64,000 nt of DNA from Rahnella aquatilis CIP 78.65 = ATCC 33071 (GTDB lineage Bacteria; Pseudomonadota; Gammaproteobacteria; Enterobacterales; Enterobacteriaceae). The notes under the pieces were generated by a model, which saw only the letters and a list, made by a program, of their open reading frames with translations, did no database searches and was not told the DNA's origin. Both the position numbers and the translations under genes were made by a program. The DNA lies in assembly GCF_000241955.1 (NCBI RefSeq), contig NC_016818.1, forward strand, positions 558,001 through 622,000, given 5' to 3'. The first letter of the stretch is position 1; each line of letters begins with the position of its first letter. Shown here piece by piece: positions 10,701 through 17,692 of this stretch.

Positions 10701-12884
10701 TTAACCCAACTGACCGTTACCCAGATGTTTAATCCGGCGCTTCACTTCTTCCTGCTTACCGGCGTTAAACGGACGGGCGTCGGGGCTGCCGAGATAACCG
10801 CACACGCGGCGGGTGACTGACACGCGGGAAGGTTCGTGATTGCCGCATTTCGGGCAGGTGAAACCTTTGCTGGTGCATTCGAATTCACCGGTATAGCCGC
10901 AGTCGTAGCACTCATCGATCGGCGTGTTGGTGCCGTAATACGGCACGCGGGTATAGCTGTAATCCCACACGTCTTCCAGCGCTTTCAGGTTGTGCTGCAG
11001 GTTCGGGTATTCGCCATAGCAGATGAAACCGCCGTTGCTCAGTGGCGGATACGGTGCTTCGAAATCGAGTTTTTCATACGGATTCACTTTCTTCTCGACG
11101 TCAAGATGGAAGCTGTTGGTGTAATACCCTTTATCGGTGACACCGGCCACCAGGCCGAATTCAGCTTTGTCCAGACGGCAGAAACGATCGCACAGGTTTT
11201 CGCTCGGTGTGCTGTAGAGACTGAAGCCGTAGCCTGTTTCGTCTTTCCAGCTTTCCGTTGCCGCTTTCAGACGGGCAACAATCGCCACGGCTTTTTCGCG
11301 CAACTGGCTGGCGTCGAACACATGGGTCTGGTCACCGAACAGGGCATTGATGGTTTCATGCACCCCGATATAGCCCAGTGAAATTGACGCACGGCCATTT
11401 TTGAAGATGCCGGAAATGTCGTCGTCGGCTTTCAGGCGCACGCCGCACGCCCCTTCCATATACAGGATGGGTGCCACGCGGGCCTTGATGCCTTCCAGAC
11501 GCGCAATGCGGGTCATCAGCGCTTTTTTCGCCAGCAACAAACGCTCGTCGAGCAGTTTCCAGAACGCGGCTTCATCGCGGTTGGCTTCCAGCGCAATGCG
11601 CGGCAGGTTCAGGCTGATCACGCCGATATTGTTGCGGCCTTCGTGGATCATCTCGCCGTTTTCTTCGTAAACGCCCAGGAAGCTGCGGCAGCCCATCGGC
11701 GTTTTGAAGGAACCGGTGACTTTTACCACCTGATCGTAATTGAGAATGTCCGGGTACATGCGTTTGCTGGCGCATTCCAGTGCCAGTTGCTTGATGTCGT
11801 AACTGGCGTCACCAGCTTTATGATTAAGGCCGTCACGGATGGCGAACACCAGTTTCGGGAACACGGCGGTTTTGCGGTTTTTGCCCAGTCCGGCAATGCG
11901 GTTACGCAAAATAGACTGCTGGATCAGACGGGATTCCCAGGAGGTACCCAGTCCGAAACCGAAGGTGACAAACGGCGTCTGGCCGTTGGCGGTATGCAGC
12001 GTATTAACTTCATATTCCAGCGACTGAAAGGCGTCATAGCACTCTTTCTCCGTGCGGTTATGAGCGAACGCTTCGGCATCGGCAATTTGCCACTCTTCGG
12101 CGGTCTGACGATGTTTGTTGAAGCTGGCGGTGACGAACGGTGCCAGCACTTCGTCGATGCGGTTAATGGTGGTGCCGCCATAAATGTGGCTGGCGACCTG
12201 CGCAATAATCTGCGCGGTGACGGCGGTTGCCGTTGAAATTGACTTTGGCGTGTCAATTTCTGCATTGCCCATTTTGAAACCATGATTCAGCATGCCTTTC
12301 AGGTCGATGAGCATGCAGTTAAACATCGGGAAGAACGGCGAATAATCGAGATCGTGATAATGAATTTCGCCGCGCTCATGCGCCAGTACCACGTCACGCG
12401 GTAAAATATGTTGTTTGGCGTAATGCTTTGCCACGATCCCGGCGAGTAAATCGCGCTGCGTCGGGATGACTTTGCTGTCTTTGTTGGCGTTTTCGTTGAG
12501 CAGCGCCATATTGCTTTGCTCAACCAGACCACGGATTTCCTGATTCAGACGTCCGCGCATTTCGCGTTTCACGTCGCGGTCATGGCGGTATTCAATATAG
12601 GCACGTGCCAGTTTTTTGTATGGCCCCGCCATCAGCTGGTTTTCTACCGCATCCTGAATTTCATGGATATCGACGCGTGCCTGATCTTGCAGATTCTGTG
12701 CAACAATCCGGGCAACCTGCTCGCAATAACCAATGCTGTCGATACCGGCGGCTTCAGCTGCGCGTTGCACCGCTTGTTTGATCAGAACTTCATCGAAAGG
12801 GACCTGACAACCATCCCGCTTAATCACGATGGGCTGCATTGTAGTGGATTTTGCGGGTAGGGTTTCCAGTCTGTCTGCCTTCAC
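10701..12884 (-). CDS. nrdD: Anaerobic ribonucleoside-triphosphate reductase NrdD
   Basis: Class III ribonucleotide reductase, which reduces NTPs to dNTPs under anaerobiosis. An ATP-cone (about residues 18-110) precedes the catalytic barrel. The C-terminus has the four-cysteine zinc site (CYDCGY...CPKCG) and the glycyl-radical motif RRVCGYLGS. E. coli NrdD is 712 aa and aligns from the internal ATG at 12839 (MQPIVIKRDG). The GTG at 12884 is chosen because a strong AAGGAG lies 7 nt upstream of it, while the internal ATG has no clear ribosome site; this gives a 15-residue extension (727 aa). The start is therefore not certain. Confidence 0.95.
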   Translation of the reverse strand: MKADRLETLPAKSTTMQPIVIKRDGCQVPFDEVLIKQAVQRAAEAAGIDSIGYCEQVARIVAQNLQDQARVDIHEIQDAVENQLMAGPYKKLARAYIEYRHDRDVKREMRGRLNQEIRGLVEQSNMALLNENANKDSKVIPTQRDLLAGIVAKHYAKQHILPRDVVLAHERGEIHYHDLDYSPFFPMFNCMLIDLKGMLNHGFKMGNAEIDTPKSISTATAVTAQIIAQVASHIYGGTTINRIDEVLAPFVTASFNKHRQTAEEWQIADAEAFAHNRTEKECYDAFQSLEYEVNTLHTANGQTPFVTFGFGLGTSWESRLIQQSILRNRIAGLGKNRKTAVFPKLVFAIRDGLNHKAGDASYDIKQLALECASKRMYPDILNYDQVVKVTGSFKTPMGCRSFLGVYEENGEMIHEGRNNIGVISLNLPRIALEANRDEAAFWKLLDERLLLAKKALMTRIARLEGIKARVAPILYMEGACGVRLKADDDISGIFKNGRASISLGYIGVHETINALFGDQTHVFDASQLREKAVAIVARLKAATESWKDETGYGFSLYSTPSENLCDRFCRLDKAEFGLVAGVTDKGYYTNSFHLDVEKKVNPYEKLDFEAPYPPLSNGGFICYGEYPNLQHNLKALEDVWDYSYTRVPYYGTNTPIDECYDCGYTGEFECTSKGFTCPKCGNHEPSRVSVTRRVCGYLGSPDARPFNAGKQEEVKRRIKHLGNGQLG

Positions 12885-12956
12885 AATGACACTCCTTTTG
12901 GGCGGATCCCGCGCCGCACAAGGCTTACAGGCCGGTTGTGTGGCTGTTGCGGTAAA

Positions 12957-12972
12957 CCGCTATATATTGGGT
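12957..12972 (-). promoter_or_regulatory. NrdR box 1 of nrdD
   Basis: The sequence CCGCTATATATTGGGT resembles the NrdR box consensus as I recall it (about ACACTATATATTGTGT, 13 of 16). NrdR is the ATP/dATP-sensing repressor of ribonucleotide reductase genes. The box lies about 75 bp upstream of the nrdD start, and its start is 32 bp from that of box 2, three helical turns, which is typical of paired NrdR boxes. Confidence 0.7.
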
Positions 12973-12988
12973 TGGGTGTGTACTATAC

Positions 12989-13004
12989 ACACTATATGTA
13001 GCAT
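12989..13004 (-). promoter_or_regulatory. NrdR box 2 of nrdD
   Basis: ACACTATATGTAGCAT matches about 12 of 16 positions of the NrdR box and is spaced 32 bp from box 1. A possible FNR half-palindrome (TTGAC-CTGA-AACAA at 13031-13044) lies just upstream and would fit anaerobic activation, but it matches poorly. No gene is seen in 12885-13182. Confidence 0.65.
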
Positions 13005-13121
13005 TCACGCGAGTGATAATTCTCGTTTTATTGACCTGAAACAAAGAATTTTTTTGGCGGAAGAATTGATGACCAAATGTAAATTCTGGCCTGAATTTTG
13101 CCTGTTGTTTTATAAGGGGAT

Positions 13122-13163
13122 GCATAAAAAATAAACGGGTCAGACACGCTTGTGACTGACCCG
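13122..13163 (-). terminator. Intrinsic terminator after treBC
   Basis: Read leftwards, CGGGTCAG pairs with CTGACCCG, with an inner CAC/GTG stem, and TTTATTTTTT follows. It starts about 20 bp past the treC stop codon. Confidence 0.85.
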
Positions 13164-13182
13164 ACAGAAGGGGAAATTCAGA

Positions 13183-14826
13183 TTATCCGGCGAGTTGCCA
13201 GCGGCATTCGTAAGGACGAAGTGTGCCGGAAACTGCCGCTGTGGCGTAATTACTTAACACCATTTCGCCGCTCACTTCCGGCAAGGTGAACGTCTGAGCC
13301 CGATCGCTCAGGTTCGCCACCACGCGCAGGGTATTTCCGTCCGCTGTGCGTGAAAAACACCATAATTGCGGATGTTCAGGCAGCAAATCCTGATAATCAC
13401 CACCGGTCAGTACCGGCAATGTTTTGCGCAGGCGGATCAGTTGCTGATACAGATAAAAGACAGAATCTTTATCGGCCAGTGCCTGTTCGGTATTGATGTC
13501 TTTGGCGTTTTGGCTGACGGAAATCCACGGCGTGCCGGTGGTAAATCCGGCCTGTTCACCGGCGGTCCACTGCATCGGCGTACGGGCGTTATCCCGCGAT
13601 TTCCGCGCCAGAATGCGCAGCAGTTCTGCGGTGTCGCGGCCATCCGATTTCAGTTCGGCAAACATGTTAAGGCTTTCCACATCGCGGTATTGCTCGAGAT
13701 GTCTGAAGCCCGGATTGGTCATGCCGATTTCTTCTCCCTGATAAATATACGGCGTGCCCTGCAGACCGTGCAGCACCATCGCCAGCATTTTAGCCGACGT
13801 GGTACGCAGTGCGCCTTCATCACCAAAACGCGACACGATGCGCGGCTGATCGTGATTACACCAGAACAGCGCGTTCCAGGCGTGACCGTGCATGCCCTGC
13901 TGCCAGTCGCGGAAAATCTGCTTGAGCTGCACGAAATCAGGCGGCGCGTCAGTCCATTTTTCGCCGTTCGGATAATCCACTTTCAGGTGATGGAAGTTAA
14001 AGGTCATCGACAGTTCGCTGCCGTCATTGGCGGCGTAACGGCGGCAGTGTTCCAGTTGGGTGGAAGACATTTCGCCGACGGTCATCAGCCCGAGGGGCTT
14101 GAACACGTCGCGGCTGAATTCCTGCAGGAACGCATGAATGCGCGGGCCGTCGGTGTAAAAACGGCGGCCATCACCGGCGTTGTCAGACGGGAAATCCTGC
14201 TGCTTGGACACCAGATTGATCACGTCCAGACGCAGCCCGTCGACGCCTTTATCCGCCCAGAACTGACAGACTTTCTTCAGAGCCTCGCGCACCGGCGGGT
14301 ATTCCCAGTTGAGATCGGCCTGCTCGGTGGCGAACAGATGCAGATAATACTGACCGCTGGTTTCATGCCACTGCCAGGCGCCGCCACCGAATTTGGATCG
14401 CCAGTTATTCGGTGGTCCGCCTTCAGCCGCGCCGTCACGCCAGATATAAAAAGGCCGGAACGGACTGCCCGCATCCTGCGACTGCCGGAACCACTCGTGA
14501 TGCGTCGAGGTGTGATTAAACACCATATCCATCACGATGCGGATCCCGCGCTGATGTGCCTCAGCGGTCAGCCGTTCGAAATCTTCCAGCGTGCCGTAAG
14601 CCGGGTCAATCTCGCAGTAATCCGCCACGTCGTAGCCATTATCAATCTGTGGCGACAGGTACATCGGCGTCAGCCATATCGCATCAACGCCGAGGGTTTT
14701 CAGATAATCCAGACGCTGTGTAATGCCGTTGATATCACCGGTGCCGCTGCCCGTGGTGTCCTGGAAACTCTTTGGGTAAATCTGGTAAATCACGCCGTTT
14801 TTCCACCACGGCAATTCGCTGTTCAT
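13183..14826 (-). CDS. treC: Trehalose-6-phosphate hydrolase TreC
   Basis: Cytoplasmic GH13 enzyme that splits trehalose 6-phosphate into glucose and glucose 6-phosphate. The catalytic aspartate is in GLRLDVINLV, the acid/base glutamate in VGEMS and the transition-state aspartate in NHDQPR. The start at 14826 (MNSELPWWKNGVIYQIYPK) matches the E. coli N-terminus and has AAGGAA upstream, so the 14 residues available further upstream are not used. That gives 547 aa, close to the E. coli protein. It lies 22 bp downstream of treB in the same operon. Confidence 0.96.
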   Translation of the reverse strand: MNSELPWWKNGVIYQIYPKSFQDTTGSGTGDINGITQRLDYLKTLGVDAIWLTPMYLSPQIDNGYDVADYCEIDPAYGTLEDFERLTAEAHQRGIRIVMDMVFNHTSTHHEWFRQSQDAGSPFRPFYIWRDGAAEGGPPNNWRSKFGGGAWQWHETSGQYYLHLFATEQADLNWEYPPVREALKKVCQFWADKGVDGLRLDVINLVSKQQDFPSDNAGDGRRFYTDGPRIHAFLQEFSRDVFKPLGLMTVGEMSSTQLEHCRRYAANDGSELSMTFNFHHLKVDYPNGEKWTDAPPDFVQLKQIFRDWQQGMHGHAWNALFWCNHDQPRIVSRFGDEGALRTTSAKMLAMVLHGLQGTPYIYQGEEIGMTNPGFRHLEQYRDVESLNMFAELKSDGRDTAELLRILARKSRDNARTPMQWTAGEQAGFTTGTPWISVSQNAKDINTEQALADKDSVFYLYQQLIRLRKTLPVLTGGDYQDLLPEHPQLWCFSRTADGNTLRVVANLSDRAQTFTLPEVSGEMVLSNYATAAVSGTLRPYECRWQLAG

Positions 14827-14848
14827 TCCATTTTCCTTCTTGAATGAC

Positions 14849-16267
14849 TTACACCACTGCCAGCTCACCCCGACGGGCTTTTCGCTGATAAACCAGCACG
14901 GTCAGAATAACCGGCACCACAATCGCCACCAGCATGGCCAGCGCGTAAATACTCCAGAACTGCGGTTTGATGGACAAAATGCCCGGCAAACCGCCGACGC
15001 CGATGCCGTTGGCCGTGACGTGGAACAGGCCGCAAATCAGACCGGCACAGGCGGAGCCAATCATCGCGCACAGCATCGGGAAGCGGTATTTCAGGTTGAT
15101 CCCGTACATGGCCGGTTCGGTTACGCCGAGGAAGGCGGAGATGGCGGCAGGGACGGAAATCTCACGTTCGTTGTGTTTACGACTGACGATAATCACCCCG
15201 ACCACGGCGGAGGCCTGCGCAATGTTGGAGAGCGCGATCAGCGGCCACACCGGTGTTCCGCCGGTGCTTTGCACCATCTGCATGTCAATGGCGAGGGTGG
15301 TCTGATGCACACCGGTAATGACCAGCGGCGCGTAAAGGAAACCAAACAATGCGGCACCGATTGGCGCGAGGCTGCCGGTCATGATGAATTTCACCGCGAA
15401 GGCCACGCCGTCGCCCACCATGCGACCAAACGGCCCGATCAGCGTGTGCGCCAGGAAGACGGCAATCAGCAGTGAACTGACCGGCACAATCACCAGATAC
15501 AGATAATTAGGCACGATGCGTTTCAGGCCATTTTCGATCATCGCCAGCGCCATACCGGCGAGCACGGAAGGAATAACCTGCGCCTGATAACCGACCTTTT
15601 CGATGGTGAACCAGCCGAAATTCCACACCTCGGGGATTTGCTGACCGAGGTTGTAAGAATTCATCAGTTGCGGCGACACCAGCGTGATACCCAGCACAAT
15701 GCCGAGGATTTCGGTACCGCCCATTTTTCTGACCGTCGACCAGCAAACCGCCACCGGCAGGAACATAAACACCGCTTCGCCGAGCAGCCACAGGAAATCG
15801 TAAATCGACTGCCACAGCGGGTGCATCTGCGCCAGCGTCTGGCCGTCGCTCATCGGGATTTCACCGATGACGTTGCGGAAACCGAGAATTAAACCGCCGC
15901 TGATCAGCGCCGGGAGCAGCGGGAAGAAGATTTCCGCAAAGTGCGAAATGCTGCGTTCAAACCAGCTCATATTCTGGCGGGCGGCGATTTTTGCCTGCTC
16001 TTTGCCCGCCTGACTTTTACCGGTGCTGGCGAGCAGCACTTTGTAGTAATCGTCCACTTCCGGCCCGATCACCACCTGGAACTGTCCGGCATTGGTAAAG
16101 CAGCCTTTGACCATTGGCAGGGCTTCGAGGCCTTTCGGGTCGGCTTTAGACGGGTCATTGAGGACAAAACGAAGACGCGTAATACAGTGAGTCACCATCG
16201 CGATATTGTCGCTGCCGCCGACAAGGGCGATCAACTGATCAACATCCTGTTGCTTAACTTTGCTCAT
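14849..16267 (-). CDS. treB: PTS trehalose-specific EIIBC component TreB
   Basis: Imports trehalose and phosphorylates it to trehalose 6-phosphate. The N-terminal IIB domain has the phosphorylated cysteine C28 in VTHCITRLRF. It is followed by a IIC membrane domain with about ten hydrophobic segments. There is no IIA domain, so phosphate should come from the shared glucose IIA (Crr), as in E. coli. At 472 aa it has normal length. It is the first gene of treBC, with the TreR operator about 70 bp upstream. Confidence 0.96.
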   Translation of the reverse strand: MSKVKQQDVDQLIALVGGSDNIAMVTHCITRLRFVLNDPSKADPKGLEALPMVKGCFTNAGQFQVVIGPEVDDYYKVLLASTGKSQAGKEQAKIAARQNMSWFERSISHFAEIFFPLLPALISGGLILGFRNVIGEIPMSDGQTLAQMHPLWQSIYDFLWLLGEAVFMFLPVAVCWSTVRKMGGTEILGIVLGITLVSPQLMNSYNLGQQIPEVWNFGWFTIEKVGYQAQVIPSVLAGMALAMIENGLKRIVPNYLYLVIVPVSSLLIAVFLAHTLIGPFGRMVGDGVAFAVKFIMTGSLAPIGAALFGFLYAPLVITGVHQTTLAIDMQMVQSTGGTPVWPLIALSNIAQASAVVGVIIVSRKHNEREISVPAAISAFLGVTEPAMYGINLKYRFPMLCAMIGSACAGLICGLFHVTANGIGVGGLPGILSIKPQFWSIYALAMLVAIVVPVILTVLVYQRKARRGELAVV

Positions 16268-16336
16268 GGGAAGTGGCCTGTGATGTGCGTGAGTGTAGGG
16301 TACGGTTCAAGCATAGCGAAGGCGGCGGGAACTTGT

Positions 16337-16352
16337 CCGGGAACGTTCCCGG
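16337..16352 (-). promoter_or_regulatory. TreR operator in front of treB
   Basis: CCGGGAACGTTCCCGG is a perfect 16-bp palindrome between treB and treR, about 70 bp upstream of the treB start. It has the CG-centred symmetry of LacI-family operators and matches the GGGAACGTTCCC core recalled for TreR sites. A TGTGATC half-site for CRP lies nearby (about 16366-16372, minus strand), but only one arm is good. Confidence 0.75.
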
Positions 16353-16392
16353 TTTTGCCGGGATGATCACAAAGTTTCTGTATAGCGGCAGA

Positions 16393-17349
16393 TCAGAAAG
16401 CGAGTTTTCCGGGAATAATCAGCTGTCTCACGCTTGCGGAACCGCTGAGCTGCGCCAGCAATTGTTTTGCCGCCGCTTCGCCGCCCGCCCCATAGCCGAG
16501 TTCCACCGAATACGATTCAGGAAACAGGAAATGCAGCAGCGGGTTGTTGCCAATACCGCACACCTGCACGCCACGTATTTGCTGTTGTTGCAGGTATTTT
16601 TGGGCGCCGATAGCGATAGTGTCGGACGCACACACCACTGCCTGAATGTCATTTTTCAGCAACTGCGGGATCAGGTCGAAGCCGCTCTGATAGGTCAGTT
16701 CACCCAGCGCAATGTGTGGCGTCAGGCCGTGCTCTTTACAGAAAGCCCGAAAGGCCGCACTGCGGCGCTGGCCGGTAGTGGTGTCTTGCGGCGAAACACC
16801 GATAAAGCCAATCTCGCGGATATTCTGTGCCAGCAGTTTTTGCATCAGCAACTGTACCGCGCCCGCATCGTCATAACACACCGAAGACAACCCCGGCATA
16901 TCGCGCGCCAGCACCACCATTTTGTCCTGCCACGGCGTCAGCATTTGGGCTGAAAGTCCGGTGAAACCAAACAGCACAATGCCGTCGATATTGCGCTGTT
17001 TCAGCACCTGCAAATGCTCTTTAACGCGCTCTGCACTGAACTGGCTTTCCAGCACAATCGGGTCGTACCCTTGCTGATAAAACAGCGGCAACATGGCGCG
17101 TACTGCCAGATTTTCCGAAGGGGAATCAAGACGCGACACGATGATCGCCACAATTTTATCGCTGAACCCGCGCATCGCCCGCGCCGATTTCGACGGGCTG
17201 AAATGCTGTTGTTCGATCACCTGCAACACCCGTTCCCGGGTTTGCGGGCTGACGTTGCCTTCGTTATTTAAAACGCGGGAAACCGTGGATTTTCCGACAC
17301 CGCTAAGGCGGGCAATATCATTAATGGTCAGGCGATTTTGCTGGGTCAT
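16393..17349 (-). CDS. treR: Trehalose operon repressor TreR
   Basis: LacI/GalR-family repressor induced by trehalose 6-phosphate. The N-terminal helix-turn-helix and hinge (RLTINDIARLSGVGKSTVSR...SARAMRG) are nearly identical to those of E. coli TreR, and a periplasmic-binding-protein-like sugar domain follows. It is 318 aa, against about 315 in E. coli. It is transcribed in the same direction as treB and lies upstream of it, separated by the operator region, and diverges from mgtA. Confidence 0.95.
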   Translation of the reverse strand: MTQQNRLTINDIARLSGVGKSTVSRVLNNEGNVSPQTRERVLQVIEQQHFSPSKSARAMRGFSDKIVAIIVSRLDSPSENLAVRAMLPLFYQQGYDPIVLESQFSAERVKEHLQVLKQRNIDGIVLFGFTGLSAQMLTPWQDKMVVLARDMPGLSSVCYDDAGAVQLLMQKLLAQNIREIGFIGVSPQDTTTGQRRSAAFRAFCKEHGLTPHIALGELTYQSGFDLIPQLLKNDIQAVVCASDTIAIGAQKYLQQQQIRGVQVCGIGNNPLLHFLFPESYSVELGYGAGGEAAAKQLLAQLSGSASVRQLIIPGKLAF

Positions 17350-17371
17350 GTTTTAAGGTGAATGAGGGTCA

Positions 17372-17406
17372 GGTTTAAATTTGGTTGTAGTTAACCGGCG
17401 TATACT
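17372..17406 (+). promoter_or_regulatory. PhoP-type promoter of mgtLA
   Basis: GGTTTA at 17372-17377 and GGTTGT at 17383-17388 form a direct repeat with a 5-bp spacer, the PhoP box pattern (second half 4 of 6). A -10 element TATACT at 17401-17406 follows 12 bp later, the distance typical of PhoP-activated promoters in which the box replaces the -35. Transcription would begin near 17413, giving a leader of about 280 nt before mgtA. Confidence 0.72.
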
Positions 17407-17513
17407 GCGCTCGCCGGAGATGAAGTGCGCGTCATCCGTGTCGTTACCCTAACGGATTTTTATACCCGTTGCGTATGAATTTCCAAACCGTTCCTTACCG
17501 GAGGTGAAAACCC

Positions 17514-17549
17514 ATGGAACCCGACCCCAATTCAGTAGGTCCGTTGTGA
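17514..17549 (+). CDS. mgtL: MgtL leader peptide
   Basis: An 11-codon open frame reads MEPDPNSVGPL, preceded by GGAGGTG at good spacing. The opening MEPDP is identical to the recalled MgtL of E. coli and Salmonella (MEPDPTPLPRRR...). In those species the EPDP nascent chain destabilises the ribosome at low Mg2+, and the leader RNA changes fold to let transcription enter mgtA. The tail differs and is shorter here. It lies in the long mgtA leader, about 144 nt upstream of mgtA. Confidence 0.82.
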   Translation: MEPDPNSVGPL

Positions 17550-17692
17550 TCCGGTAAGCACCCGCATTTTTGCTGCTGCTTGCCGTGACTTTACCTGGCA
17601 GGCAGTGGCGCACGTCTTTTCGTTCGCCCTGTTTTTAATAACCCTTTTGCCATGCTCATGGCGGCTTCGCCGTGGGCGCAACAAAGGTGCGA
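17550..17692 (+). promoter_or_regulatory. mgtA leader RNA (Mg2+/MgtL-responsive)
   Basis: This 143-nt stretch between mgtL and mgtA has several complementary segments, such as GTGCTTACCGGATC-type pairing with the mgtL region and TGCCATGCTCATGGCGGC just upstream of the ribosome site. In known mgtA leaders the alternative folds are set by whether mgtL is translated. I cannot fold it here, so the exact stems are not stated. Confidence 0.5.

Noticed and set aside
13366..14847. A 493-codon rightward frame antisense to treC
   Set aside because: treC is certain from motifs and operon context. The opposite frame has arginine/histidine-rich composition typical of shadows.
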